64,000 bases of DNA from Actinomycetota bacterium. Its GTDB lineage: Bacteria; Actinomycetota; Actinomycetes; Nanopelagicales; Nanopelagicaceae. Below are positions 9,210-19,641 of this stretch, in pieces; within the stretch, counting starts at the first letter, position 1; each line of letters opens with the position of its first letter. Made by a program: the position numbers and the translations under genes. The stretch lies in the NCBI GenBank assembly GCA_009700025.1, contig WLMW01000001.1, positions 18,915 to 82,914 on the forward strand, written 5' to 3'. A model generated the notes under the pieces. The model ran no database searches. It worked only from the letters and a program-made list of their open reading frames with translations, and had not been told where the DNA came from.

Positions 9210-11405
9210 CTATATCGGTGCTACGCCGGTGATGCGTGGGATTCGAAATGACTGAACTTCTCCAGTTGCATGGTCACGAGCAAGTAAGGCACCGGCACTC
9301 ACGCGGATGGGATCAATGATTCTGTGGGTTACAGAGCCATTATTGTCGGCATATCCAATGGATAGAGATTTTTCTTCTTTAATAAATTTCAGTACTAAAT
9401 CCATTGTTTCATTGGCTGTACTTCGTGGCAGCGCACCCAGAGCTTCATTTGCCACTTGTCGTAACCGTGTTTGTTTATGACTAGATTTTTCACCAGTTCG
9501 AATCGAACGCAAAGCATTCGTTAAAAGCTCTTGGGTTGGAATTTCAATCTCACCAATTACGCGAGGTGGTCGCGGTTTAGTTTGTGCGCGATTCAAACGT
9601 GGTCCACTCAAGAGCAATCCATTCGAAGATTCAGCCGAAGGAATGTATCCACATTCTCTTAAAATACGCATTGCATCTGTGGCATCGTGGTCACAGACAA
9701 TTACTTCAGGCGCAATTCGTCGAAGTGAGAGCACATCTAATTTCTTATCGTTCATAATCTGTGCAATGAGTGCAGTATCTTCACATCGTATAAAAGAAGA
9801 AGTGTTTCCTACCCGTAACTTGCCATGCTTTTTTGCAACATCAGCAATCAAATACTCAAGTGGTTGAGGCATGGAAGTTTTAGAGGTTTTAATGAGAAAA
9901 GCTGTAATTTCATCGCCTGTTTTGCCATGATCTAGTGCACGCCGGATTGTTGCCTCGCTAAAGCGATAAACAGTTGCACCGCCACGGCTTTCAATCTCAG
10001 CCATAATCGCTAACTGTTGCGAAATCTCATGTTCAAGTGGTCCGGGTGCAATCGCAGTATTGTCACTTTGAATAAGGATATGATCAACAGTCTTTGGCAA
10101 GTCTTCATTAATTACATTTAAATCCTCGCCACTTTGAAAGATGACGCCATACTTTGATATCGCCCCTTGCCCAGTGATTCCGAGCCACTCTGCTTCGCGT
10201 AAAGTCCAAGCAGATAAATCTTCTTGTGAAGAAGAGTTGCGTCGCACCGGAGCCCGCCAAGCCATCAGTGCATTAAAAGAAGACAAGTCTGGTGCTAGGG
10301 AGGGGTTTTCATTGAGAATTGAGAGCGCAAGGGCGCGCACGCGGGATGCATTTACCCTATCTAGTTCTGGTCCCAGTGCTGCAACATTTTTTGCTTCGGC
10401 TCTACCTACTAATCCGCTTACTCGAGATGTTATCAACCAAGCAGACGCGATTACTTGCCAGCGATCAGCAGGTGACTGCATAAGCCAGATATCAAACTTA
10501 TTACTTGGCATAATTCGGTCATCGGCATCGATACTTATTAATGAAGTTAAATATGCGAGTTCAGTGATGAAAGCCGCACATGACTCATCTACTCCAAGAT
10601 GGTTGGCAATAATTTTTAAATCTCGCACACCTAATCCACCAGCACGAAGTGCATCAGCAGGCTCTTCGGCCCAGAAATTTAATAGCTCTTCAACCCAGCG
10701 CAGCACTGTAGAAATATTTGCAATCGCTGCGAGATTAACTTGACGTTCATCACGTTTTGAACCAGTCAGGACTGGCGATTTAACTAAATTCTCTTTATGA
10801 GTTTTTCCTCCACGCAGATATAAGCCAACTTCTCTGGGCAAGATAACCGTGCGCTGATCTAATGGAAGTAAAAACTTTCGCTCAAGAAGCCAGGCAACAC
10901 CTGGGCCTGGATTTTTAATATCTCCAACACTTCCGCGCGGAGGCCCCCAAATGAGTCTTTCCAAAACCTTTGTTGCCTCAGTTGGAGCCTTGTCCAAATC
11001 ATCAAGTTTTAGTTTTATCATCGAAGTTGGTCCAAGACCTGCAGGTTCATTACCAATCACATCTCGCAGTTGCGACGGAAGACGCATGCCATCCTCAGAT
11101 GGATAGACGAGTCCAATAGAAATTAGATGAGAAAGGGCTTCTGCAGCGGCTTTATCGGTAAGTGCAACTAGCCCTTTCTGAGTGAAAGGTTCATTCAGAG
11201 CACCAGCAGCCTCGAGCACTTGGAACTGCCATTGATTTAGCGAGTCGATTGCCCGTGCCAAACTCGGAGCCGAGCAAGCACGTACAGCTAAAGATGCAAT
11301 ATCTGGTGGGACAGGTGTGATGAGATCAGGACGTGCGGAAAACAGTTCTAAAAAGGCAGCATCATCAATGCTACGTAAGTAGTCGGAGAATGAACGCATT
11401 TCCAT
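9210..11405 (-). CDS. helicase-associated-domain protein, partner of the XPB helicase
   Basis: 731-aa ORF; FSDYLRSIDDAAFLELFSARPDL N-terminus typical of actinobacterial helicase C-terminal-domain proteins encoded beside XPB; WYL-like C-terminal segment. Confidence 0.75.
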   Translation of the reverse strand: MEMRSFSDYLRSIDDAAFLELFSARPDLITPVPPDIASLAVRACSAPSLARAIDSLNQWQFQVLEAAGALNEPFTQKGLVALTDKAAAEALSHLISIGLVYPSEDGMRLPSQLRDVIGNEPAGLGPTSMIKLKLDDLDKAPTEATKVLERLIWGPPRGSVGDIKNPGPGVAWLLERKFLLPLDQRTVILPREVGLYLRGGKTHKENLVKSPVLTGSKRDERQVNLAAIANISTVLRWVEELLNFWAEEPADALRAGGLGVRDLKIIANHLGVDESCAAFITELAYLTSLISIDADDRIMPSNKFDIWLMQSPADRWQVIASAWLITSRVSGLVGRAEAKNVAALGPELDRVNASRVRALALSILNENPSLAPDLSSFNALMAWRAPVRRNSSSQEDLSAWTLREAEWLGITGQGAISKYGVIFQSGEDLNVINEDLPKTVDHILIQSDNTAIAPGPLEHEISQQLAIMAEIESRGGATVYRFSEATIRRALDHGKTGDEITAFLIKTSKTSMPQPLEYLIADVAKKHGKLRVGNTSSFIRCEDTALIAQIMNDKKLDVLSLRRIAPEVIVCDHDATDAMRILRECGYIPSAESSNGLLLSGPRLNRAQTKPRPPRVIGEIEIPTQELLTNALRSIRTGEKSSHKQTRLRQVANEALGALPRSTANETMDLVLKFIKEEKSLSIGYADNNGSVTHRIIDPIRVSAGALLARDHATGEVQSFRIPRITGVAPI

Positions 11406-11445
11406 AACTTGCTAACATTAGTGGGCGTTAGTGCTTATTGTGTAA

Positions 11446-12213
11446 TCAGCGCGACTTTCTGCGGGGAGTTAGCCACGTTGCGAGGGCGGCAAGGCGCACC
11501 ACGATGGGGGAAAGAGCGCGACCGATGAATCGAGCACGACGAAAATCATGTATCGGCCAACCCTCAGCCATTGCGCGTAACCCCAATATCGCATCTGGAT
11601 TTATCGCAGATGGATTCCCAACAGATTGCAACAGCGGTAAATCGTTGTTGCTGTCGGAGTATGCATAACAGTCGGCGAGATTAAATCCTTCTCGTTTGGC
11701 TAACTCCGTGATGGCAGTTGCTTTTTCTTTTCCATGAAGCAATGGACCAACCATTGCGCCTGTATACATGCCTTCATTTATTTCAGCTTTGCTGCCAAGA
11801 GCGCCAGTAAAACCTAATCGTTTAGCAATAAGAACTGCCATGTCTTCAGGGGCGGCAGTAACCAGCCAAACTTCTTCCTTGTTTGCAAGGTGCTTTTGTG
11901 CAATATCTATGGTGCCCTGCCACATAGCAGGAGATACAAATTCATCATAAATCTCTTGCGCAATCGCTTCAATATCTTTCACGCTATGACCACCGATGAA
12001 ATCAGTTGCAGATTTTTGGAAGCGAGCGATTTCTTCTTTATTCTCTTTTCCCGTTAAGCGAAATCTCAGATTTGCGAGCACAAAGCGAGAAATATCCTTC
12101 TTCGTGAAGTAACCACGCTGATACATGCCTCGACCTAAAAAATAGATCGTTGAGCCACGAATCAGCGTGTTATCAACGTCGAAAAAGGCCGCTCGTTTCG
12201 CCGTGAGTGCCAT
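11446..12213 (-). CDS. HAD-IB family hydrolase
   Basis: AAFFDVDNTLIRGST, VWLVTAAPEDMA, YAYSDSNNDLPLLQSVG motifs. Confidence 0.9.
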   Translation of the reverse strand: MALTAKRAAFFDVDNTLIRGSTIYFLGRGMYQRGYFTKKDISRFVLANLRFRLTGKENKEEIARFQKSATDFIGGHSVKDIEAIAQEIYDEFVSPAMWQGTIDIAQKHLANKEEVWLVTAAPEDMAVLIAKRLGFTGALGSKAEINEGMYTGAMVGPLLHGKEKATAITELAKREGFNLADCYAYSDSNNDLPLLQSVGNPSAINPDAILGLRAMAEGWPIHDFRRARFIGRALSPIVVRLAALATWLTPRRKSR

Positions 12214-12263
12214 GTCACTACCTTAACTAACTTGCTCCATAAGTGAGGCTTTATGATTGAGCA

Positions 12264-12884
12264 ATGAGTTCATCGGTCCACGTGATTCGTCACGGCGAAG
12301 TAGAAAATCCAGGCAAAATTCTCTACGGTCGTCAACCGGGATGGACTCTTTCTACACGTGGCCAAGAAATGGCTCAGGTATTAGGTGATTGGTCGAAATC
12401 AATTGACCTTGGAGCACTCCATGTCTCACCCTTGCAACGGGCACAAGAAACGGCAGCTCCGATTTCGGCAGCACATAAGATTGCAATTACAACTGATGAG
12501 CGATTAATCGAAGCAGCAAATGTTTTTGAGGGTAAACCATTCGGCGTTGGCGATGGTGTATTACGCCACCCGGGTGCATGGCGCTATTTATGGAATCCAT
12601 GGCAACCATCGTGGGGTGAACCATACGACGAGCAGATTAATAGAATGCTGGCAGCAATTTTTGCCGCGCGTGATAGCGCACAAGGTAAAGATGCCATCTG
12701 TATTTCTCATCAACTCCCGATTTGGATTCTGCGAAGTGCAATCGAAAATCGACGCTTATTACATGATCCACGTAAACGCGAATGCTCGTTGGCATCGGTG
12801 ACTAGTGTGCACTTTGATGATGACGGACTCATCTCTGGTCTCACTTACTCTGAACCTGCACGCCACTTGCTGCCAAAGAAATAA
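12264..12884 (+). CDS. histidine phosphatase (phosphoglycerate mutase-like)
   Basis: VHVIRHGEVENP RHG motif; SPLQRAQETA. Confidence 0.9.
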   Translation: MSSSVHVIRHGEVENPGKILYGRQPGWTLSTRGQEMAQVLGDWSKSIDLGALHVSPLQRAQETAAPISAAHKIAITTDERLIEAANVFEGKPFGVGDGVLRHPGAWRYLWNPWQPSWGEPYDEQINRMLAAIFAARDSAQGKDAICISHQLPIWILRSAIENRRLLHDPRKRECSLASVTSVHFDDDGLISGLTYSEPARHLLPKK

Positions 12885-12885
12885 A

Positions 12886-13431
12886 ATGAAGCACATTTAT
12901 CGATTTCTTCTGATACTACTCACTGTATTTTTGATATCGAGTTGCAGTGGTGGTGGCTCTTCTAGCACCCAGGAGAGTTTTGTTTCTGGCAATGGATCCG
13001 TGACTTTCATAAAGTCAGGAGACAGAGTTCAAGCGCCCACACTAGTTGGAATGACTTTATCGGGAACAAACTATTCACATGGTTTTGGCCGAGTTACGGT
13101 AGTTAATGTTTGGGCTTCATGGTGCGCTCCGTGCCGCGCAGAAATTCCAACTCTTATTGCGCTTTCAAAGAAATATAGTGATGTTACTTTTCTTGGAATT
13201 TTGACACGGGACAATCCACCTACAGCCGAAGCTTTTCAGCGGCGATTTAAAATTCCGTATCCAACCTTGATTGATGATACGATTTTGCTCGGGTTTAAGG
13301 GCTCATTGGCGGCGAATGCAATTCCATCAACGGTTGTTATCGACAAAAACGGGAAGGTAGCAGGACGCATTTCTGGTGAAGTCACTGTTGCATCGCTTTC
13401 AGATTTGATTGAAAAAGTGAGCACAGAATGA
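12886..13431 (+). CDS. TlpA/ResA-like thiol-disulfide lipoprotein
   Basis: Lipobox-like FLISSCSGGG; VVNVWASWCAPCRAEIPTL. Confidence 0.9.
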   Translation: MKHIYRFLLILLTVFLISSCSGGGSSSTQESFVSGNGSVTFIKSGDRVQAPTLVGMTLSGTNYSHGFGRVTVVNVWASWCAPCRAEIPTLIALSKKYSDVTFLGILTRDNPPTAEAFQRRFKIPYPTLIDDTILLGFKGSLAANAIPSTVVIDKNGKVAGRISGEVTVASLSDLIEKVSTE

Positions 13432-14153
13432 AAGATTTCTTTGTCGAGCAGATTCTAAGTGGCTTCTTAATTACTGCATTCCCGATTGCTTTCATTGCTG
13501 GCTTGATCTCTTTTCTATCCCCTTGTGTTCTGCCACTCGTACCCGGATATATATCTTTCGCGGCAGGATTTTCGTCTAGTCGAGGAAAAATATTTATTGG
13601 CTCCACTTTATTTGTCATGGGTTTTTCAATTGTATTTATCTCTTACGGTACTTTGTTTGGCGGAATTGGTAATGAACTTATCGCGCGCGAGGCAATAATT
13701 TCGCGATTTCTTGGTCTGCTGACAATATTCCTAGGCTTTATTTTCCTCGGAAAGTTCCCGATGACACCTACATTTCGTCCCAGCATTAAAACAACAGGTG
13801 GATTAATCGGAGCACCACTACTTGGATTCTTATTTGGAATTGGCTGGACTCCTTGCATTGGTCCGGCACTTGCTGCGGTACAAACTTTGGCATTTCAAGA
13901 GTCAAGCGCCTTACGTGGTGCAGTTCTTTCATTTGGCTATTGCTTAGGTCTAGGTATTCCATTTATTGCTTCGGGAGTTTTTCTAGATCGTTCTCAAAAA
14001 CTTCGCAAATTCCTGGTTCGCCGAGGAGATTTGATTTCAAAAATTGGTGGGATATTTCTCATCACAATTGGAGTTTTACAAGTCACTGGCACATGGGGTC
14101 AGATTATGAATTCTTTACGCTCGACAATCTCAGATTTTATTCCGGTTGTATAG
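13428..14153 (+). CDS. ccdA: cytochrome c biogenesis protein CcdA
   Basis: GLISFLSPCVLPLVPGYISF and GFLFGIGWTPCIGPALA motifs; multi-TM. Confidence 0.93.
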   Translation: MKDFFVEQILSGFLITAFPIAFIAGLISFLSPCVLPLVPGYISFAAGFSSSRGKIFIGSTLFVMGFSIVFISYGTLFGGIGNELIAREAIISRFLGLLTIFLGFIFLGKFPMTPTFRPSIKTTGGLIGAPLLGFLFGIGWTPCIGPALAAVQTLAFQESSALRGAVLSFGYCLGLGIPFIASGVFLDRSQKLRKFLVRRGDLISKIGGIFLITIGVLQVTGTWGQIMNSLRSTISDFIPVV

Positions 14154-15635
14154 ATGACAAACGACGTACAACTTCCAGAGCTCGATAGTGTGGGCTTATT
14201 GCGTTACGGGTGGCGTCAATTAACGAGCATGCGTACCGCATTAATTCTGCTTATGCTATTGGGAATTGCAGCCATACCTGGCTCACTGGTTCCGCAGCGG
14301 ACACAAAATCCAATGGCTGTGAGTGCGGCCTTCAAGGGTTCGCCAGAACTCTCACAATGGATGGACCGTTTATCACTCTTTGATGTCTATGGTTCCCCCT
14401 GGTTTAGTGCGATTTATATACTCCTGTTTATTTCGCTGATTGGATGTGTGCTTCCGCGCACTTTCGAGCATTTTCATGCAGCTCGTGCACTACCACCTGC
14501 AACTCCTAAAAATCTGAATCGTATGGAGTTCTATTCAAGTTGGCCTGCTACGGGCAATGAACTAGAAGCTGCTCGAAAGTGGTTCAAGACCAATAGATTT
14601 AGAATTTTAGAAAAAGATGGTTCAATTTCTGCAGAGAAAGGTTTTTTACGAGAAACAGGTAATCTTTTCTTTCACTTGGCTCTCATTTTAATTTTACTTG
14701 GAATATCTCTTTCTTCGTTATTTGGAATGCGTGGTGATGCAATTCTTAATGTGGGTGAAAGATTCGTTAATACACCAACAAGCTATGACTCCTTAGCTTA
14801 TGGAAAACTTTTTAAAGATGGAAAACTTGAGAGTTTTATTCTCAATATTGATAATTTTGATGCTAAATATAATATTGTCACAAACGCACCCGAAGATTAC
14901 ACACTCAGTATCTCTCTACGGCGTGGGAATCTAGAAAATATTGAAAAGCATTTAATTAAAGTTAATTCCCCGCTTGCAATAGGAAACACGAAGATTTATC
15001 TGCAGGCTAATGGATATTCACCAGTTGTGACTGTTCGAGATTCAAAAGGTAACGTTGCCATGCAAGGTCCAATTCCATTCTTGTCACAAGATGGAAACCT
15101 CCGATCAATTGGTGCGATAAAAGTTCCAGATGCAGATCCACAAGTTGGTTTCGTTGGATCCTTTGTTCCAACTTATGCACGCAGTAATGGAAATGGCGCA
15201 ATTAGTGTTTTCCCTCAAGCTCTAGATCCGCGACTTTTACTCGCAGCATGGAGCGGTGATCTCGGGCTTGATTCAGGGACTCCTCAATCTGTTTATCGAA
15301 TCGACACGTCATCTATGTCACAGTTGGGGCTTAAGTCCTTGAAACCTGGTGAAGTTTTTATCTATCCGGGTGGCTCAATAACCTTTGAAGGATATGTGCA
15401 ATGGGTGAACCTTCAAATTGTGAATGACCCCGGGAAGAACTTTGCACTTCTCGGGGCTATTGTTGCCATCCTCGGTTTACTCGCATCGCTCTTTACTCGC
15501 CGTCGTAGAATCTGGATTCGTGTCGGAGATGTAGTAGAAGTTGCCGGTCTTGCAAAAAATGCAGCACCAGGGTTAGAGCAAGAGTTGAAAGTCTTTATTG
15601 AAGCGGTAAAGAGTGAAGCAAAAGGAGAGAAGTAA
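14154..15635 (+). CDS. resB: cytochrome c biogenesis protein ResB/Ccs1
   Basis: LTSMRTALILLMLLGIAAIPGSLVPQR; gene order between ccdA and ccsA. Confidence 0.92.
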   Translation: MTNDVQLPELDSVGLLRYGWRQLTSMRTALILLMLLGIAAIPGSLVPQRTQNPMAVSAAFKGSPELSQWMDRLSLFDVYGSPWFSAIYILLFISLIGCVLPRTFEHFHAARALPPATPKNLNRMEFYSSWPATGNELEAARKWFKTNRFRILEKDGSISAEKGFLRETGNLFFHLALILILLGISLSSLFGMRGDAILNVGERFVNTPTSYDSLAYGKLFKDGKLESFILNIDNFDAKYNIVTNAPEDYTLSISLRRGNLENIEKHLIKVNSPLAIGNTKIYLQANGYSPVVTVRDSKGNVAMQGPIPFLSQDGNLRSIGAIKVPDADPQVGFVGSFVPTYARSNGNGAISVFPQALDPRLLLAAWSGDLGLDSGTPQSVYRIDTSSMSQLGLKSLKPGEVFIYPGGSITFEGYVQWVNLQIVNDPGKNFALLGAIVAILGLLASLFTRRRRIWIRVGDVVEVAGLAKNAAPGLEQELKVFIEAVKSEAKGEK

Positions 15636-16529
15636 ATGTCACGCACCTGGGCCTATCTCTCGAACTATTTAATTTATTCATCAATGGCTGTTTATACACT
15701 CTCGTTTTTTGCTCATGCAGTAGAAACAGCTTGGGCGGTAAAGATAACTAAGGTATCTACCGATAAAAACTTAGATTATAAACGCACTGAAAAAGTTGCT
15801 CGTATTGCAACAGCGATGATGATTCTTGGTTTCATTCTTTTATTTGCAGGCGTTATCGCGCGTGGGATTTCGGCTGGTCGAGTGCCTTGGGGCAACATGT
15901 ACGAGTTCTCAATTACAGGCGCACTTGCATTTTCTGGTGCATATTTAGTTGCATTGCGTAAACATGATTTACGTTGGTTAGGACTTTTGGTTTCAATTGC
16001 AGTCCTATTGACATTAGGTACTGCAGTTGCCGTTTTATATCGACCAAGTGCGCCACTTGTTCCAGCGCTTAAATCAACTTGGTTAGTAATTCATGTTTCT
16101 GCCGCAATTATTTCAGGTGGAGTCTTCTTGCTTGCAAATGCAGTTGCTGCGGCATATCTCTATTTGGATTCAATGGAGTCTAAAGGTGAACGTTCTCATT
16201 GGGCCAAACGTCTTCCATCGCTTGAGTATTTGGATCAACTCTCATATCGACTAGTTGCATTTGTTTTTCCCTTATGGACTTTTGCCGTCATCGCAGGTGC
16301 TATCTGGGCAGAAAGCGCTTGGGGTCGCTATTGGGGTTGGGATCCAAAAGAGACTTGGGCATTCATTACTTGGGTTGCATATGCAGCATATTTACATGCG
16401 CGCGTAACTATAGGTTGGCGTGGACGTAGAGCAGCCTGGCTCTGTTTATTTGCGGGTTCAACATTTTTGTTTAACTATGTATATGTAAATATTTGGGGAA
16501 CTGGCAAGCACACATATTCGGGGCTTTAA
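15636..16529 (+). CDS. ccsB: cytochrome c biogenesis protein CcsA/CcsB
   Basis: WGRYWGWDPKETWAFITWVAYAAYLHAR tryptophan-rich heme-handling motif. Confidence 0.94.
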   Translation: MSRTWAYLSNYLIYSSMAVYTLSFFAHAVETAWAVKITKVSTDKNLDYKRTEKVARIATAMMILGFILLFAGVIARGISAGRVPWGNMYEFSITGALAFSGAYLVALRKHDLRWLGLLVSIAVLLTLGTAVAVLYRPSAPLVPALKSTWLVIHVSAAIISGGVFLLANAVAAAYLYLDSMESKGERSHWAKRLPSLEYLDQLSYRLVAFVFPLWTFAVIAGAIWAESAWGRYWGWDPKETWAFITWVAYAAYLHARVTIGWRGRRAAWLCLFAGSTFLFNYVYVNIWGTGKHTYSGL

Positions 16530-16789
16530 AGCTTTCTTAAGAAATCCGGATCATCATCTGGTGGAAGGATGCGTCGTCTAGGGCCTCTGTTACCTTTTGG
16601 TTTATTTCTACCAGCTACAAGATAGGCCAGTGGACCTATTGCCAATGCTTGAGGACCTAAGAGAATTATTATTAATAGCCAGCCCCACTTAGGGAGATTT
16701 CTAATGTGTGACTCATCTGAGCGCGCACAATCCACAAGAGCGTAGATGGTTAAGCCGAAGACAAGGATTGCAGGGATTATGCGTGACAT
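16526..16789 (-). CDS. small membrane protein with PLD nuclease N-terminal (PLDc_N)-type domain
   Basis: MSRIIPAILVFGLTIYALVDCARSDESHIRNLPKWGWLLIIILLGP. Confidence 0.75.
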   Translation of the reverse strand: MSRIIPAILVFGLTIYALVDCARSDESHIRNLPKWGWLLIIILLGPQALAIGPLAYLVAGRNKPKGNRGPRRRILPPDDDPDFLRKL

Positions 16790-16793
16790 GGTT

Positions 16794-17642
16794 TTAGTAT
16801 ATCGCCAGACCAGTCGCAAACAACAGCGCGAAAATTAGCTGGAGCTTTCCAGTCTTTCCTAAAAGTGGGATTAAATCCTTACCATTCACTCCGCTCATGA
16901 CTTGGCGCGCAAGCGAAAAAGTGAGAGGTGCAACTAATAGCGTTAAAAGTGCAGCTGGTCTAAAAGTAGCAATAGCAGCGGTGTGAGCAAGAACGAGCAG
17001 TGCAACAAAGCCACGTCGCGCTGCCAAATCTCCCACGCGCACAGCCAGAGTTTTTTTGCCTACCAAAGCATCCTGATTCAGATCCCGCAGATTGTTGATA
17101 GCAAGAATTGCACAAGAGAGGGCTCCCATAGGAATTGCAACAATGAAACTCATTAAGGTAATTCTTTCAGTCTGAACATAGAAACTTCCAACGGTGGCAA
17201 CTAAACCAAAGAAAACAAAGACTGATAATTCCCCAAAACCAATGTAACCGTATGGTTTACGCCCTCCTGTGTAATTCCAAGCCGCAGCAATTGCAATAAC
17301 TCCAACAAAAATGAGAACAGGTGACGTCAACATTGCTAAGCACAGGCCACAAATAGATGCGATTCCAAATGATATGAATGCGGCGATTTTTACACTCTGG
17401 GCAGTCGCTAGACCACTTGCAACAAGACGTGTAGGTCCAACGCGATTCGTATCTGTGCCTTTAACTCCATCAGAGTAATCATTTGCAAAGTTAACGCCGA
17501 TTTGAAGCCATAGCGAAACCATTAGGGCAAGAGCGGCACGAAACCAGTTGAATTCAAGCCCAGCAAGCGAAGAGGCAACCAAGACTGGCGCAATCGCCGC
17601 GGGAAGCGTGCGTGGTCGCGCTCCGATGAGCCATCTATTCAT
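16794..17642 (-). CDS. menA: 1,4-dihydroxy-2-naphthoate polyprenyltransferase
   Basis: GVNFANDYSDGVKGTDTNRVGPTRLVASG and LRDLNQDALVGKKTLAVRVG motifs. Confidence 0.93.
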   Translation of the reverse strand: MNRWLIGARPRTLPAAIAPVLVASSLAGLEFNWFRAALALMVSLWLQIGVNFANDYSDGVKGTDTNRVGPTRLVASGLATAQSVKIAAFISFGIASICGLCLAMLTSPVLIFVGVIAIAAAWNYTGGRKPYGYIGFGELSVFVFFGLVATVGSFYVQTERITLMSFIVAIPMGALSCAILAINNLRDLNQDALVGKKTLAVRVGDLAARRGFVALLVLAHTAAIATFRPAALLTLLVAPLTFSLARQVMSGVNGKDLIPLLGKTGKLQLIFALLFATGLAIY

Positions 17643-18711
17643 GTTCCACCAATTCCAAGAGAGCTACGCGGTCTACTTTGCCAATACCAAGTAATGGTAG
17701 TGACTTCAGCCGATGAATTCCTTTGGGTTTTGCGATTTGTCCAAAAGCCGCTTCCAAGAAATGTGAAATTTCGGTTTCATTCGCATCACCAACAATCGCT
17801 AAGTGGAGTGCTTGTCCCCATTGAGGATCATTGATTGCAAATGCGGCGCACTCAATATCGGGATAACGAACCGAAAGCGTTGCTTCAATTGCAGTAAGAG
17901 AGAGATTTTCACCACCAGTAATTATTACATCATCTGCACGACCAATTACACGAAGTCTTCCATCAATAATTTCTCCAAGATCATTTGAAATAAACCAACC
18001 TTCATTAATATTAAATAGATCTGGAGCATTCAAGTAATTATTTGCTACAACAGGTCCACGTATTTTGATCAAGCCTTCATTAGTCAATCCAAACTCAACA
18101 CCCTTGAGTGCTTGACCATCATAAATACAACCACCACATGTTTCGGTCATTCCATATGTTTCAATAACTTTTATACCTGCACTTTGTGCTTGCAAACGTA
18201 GTGATGAACTGAGAGCAGCACCGCCGACTAAAACTGCTGTAGCACTTTGTAAATGACTTAACAAACGTTCATCGGAATTTAATGCACGAAACAATTGAGT
18301 AGGTACAATCGAAGTAAAATCAACTTTTGGATAATTTCCTATTGAATTGCGTAAATCAATGGGAAGTGTTCCAACTTCCATCGAGCGAATAATTACATTT
18401 ACCGCTGCAATATGAGTAGCAGGGAGTAATAAAGACCACTGTGCGCCTAACTCTGCACCAATAAAAGCATTCGATGCCTGCGCAGATGCAATGAGGTTCC
18501 TACGAGTAAATGCGACTTCTTTACTTATTCCAGTGCTTCCGCTTGTACCAACAACGATGGCGATATTTTTTGGTGCGGATTCCGAATTGACATCCCCAAA
18601 GCCCAGTGCAGGCCCAGCTCCGACCAGGGCAGCGGTGATTTGCACCGCCAACTGCGTGATTTCAATCGCAGGGCTGGCGCGTACCAGTTCTCGTTGTGAC
18701 GACATGTCCAT
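17635..18711 (-). CDS. menE: O-succinylbenzoate-CoA ligase
   Basis: VVGTSGSTGISKEV, YGMTETCGG, GRADDVIITGGENLSL; overlaps menA. Confidence 0.9.
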   Translation of the reverse strand: MDMSSQRELVRASPAIEITQLAVQITAALVGAGPALGFGDVNSESAPKNIAIVVGTSGSTGISKEVAFTRRNLIASAQASNAFIGAELGAQWSLLLPATHIAAVNVIIRSMEVGTLPIDLRNSIGNYPKVDFTSIVPTQLFRALNSDERLLSHLQSATAVLVGGAALSSSLRLQAQSAGIKVIETYGMTETCGGCIYDGQALKGVEFGLTNEGLIKIRGPVVANNYLNAPDLFNINEGWFISNDLGEIIDGRLRVIGRADDVIITGGENLSLTAIEATLSVRYPDIECAAFAINDPQWGQALHLAIVGDANETEISHFLEAAFGQIAKPKGIHRLKSLPLLGIGKVDRVALLELVEHE

Positions 18712-18759
18712 TGCAGCCGTAGGCTATCGCTTGCAACGAGTGAATTGAAATGAGGAGAT

Positions 18760-19638
18760 GTGAGTAAGCCGATCAATCGTGAATATGGGAGTCGTGAGAT
18801 CCCTAACTGGACCGTCGCCCCAGGTGGAGAGAATTTTGCTGATATCAAGTATCAGGTGGGCGATGGCATAGCCAAAATAACCATAAATCGTCCGGAAATT
18901 CACAATGCTTTTCGCCCACAAACAATTATTGAGTTAATCGAAGCTTTTTCACTTGCGCGAGACAATGAAGATGTTGGGGTGATAATCCTTACTGGCGAAG
19001 GAACAAACGCTTTCTGTTCCGGTGGGGACATTAGTGTTCGTGGAGATGATGGTTATTTAGGCGATGATAAGTTGTCTAAAAAAGGAATTGGTCGCTTAAA
19101 TGTTTTGGATTTACAAGTACAGATTCGCAGAACACCTAAACCTGTAGTCGCGATGGTTGCCGGATGGGCAATTGGCGGTGGACATGTATTACATGTTGTC
19201 TGTGATTTAACGATTGCTGCAGATAATGCAAAGTTTGGTCAAACTGGTCCAATGGTTGGATCTTTTGATGGTGGATATGGTGCTGGCTTATTAGCCGCAC
19301 ATGTTGGTCAGAAGAAAGCACGTGAGATTTGGTTTATGACCAGACAGTACGATGCACAGGAAGCACTTGCAATGGGATTGGTAAATACTGTTGTTCCGGT
19401 AAGTGAATTAGAAGCCGAAACTGTTTCATGGTGCCGCGAAATGCTGCGCAACTCTCCACTTGCGCTCCGTTTATTAAAATCAAGTTTAAATGCAGCTGAT
19501 GATGGTCTAGCTGGTGTCCAACAATTAGCTGGTGATGCAACGCTTTTGTTTTATATGAGTGAAGAAGGTCAAGAAGGGCGCGATGCATACAAAGAAAAGC
19601 GCACACCGGATTTCGAGAAATTCCCAAAGCGCCCTTAA
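18760..19638 (+). CDS. menB: 1,4-dihydroxy-2-naphthoyl-CoA synthase
   Basis: Crotonase fold: [61 protein letters not shown]. Confidence 0.96.
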   Translation: MSKPINREYGSREIPNWTVAPGGENFADIKYQVGDGIAKITINRPEIHNAFRPQTIIELIEAFSLARDNEDVGVIILTGEGTNAFCSGGDISVRGDDGYLGDDKLSKKGIGRLNVLDLQVQIRRTPKPVVAMVAGWAIGGGHVLHVVCDLTIAADNAKFGQTGPMVGSFDGGYGAGLLAAHVGQKKAREIWFMTRQYDAQEALAMGLVNTVVPVSELEAETVSWCREMLRNSPLALRLLKSSLNAADDGLAGVQQLAGDATLLFYMSEEGQEGRDAYKEKRTPDFEKFPKRP

Positions 19639-19641
19639 AAG

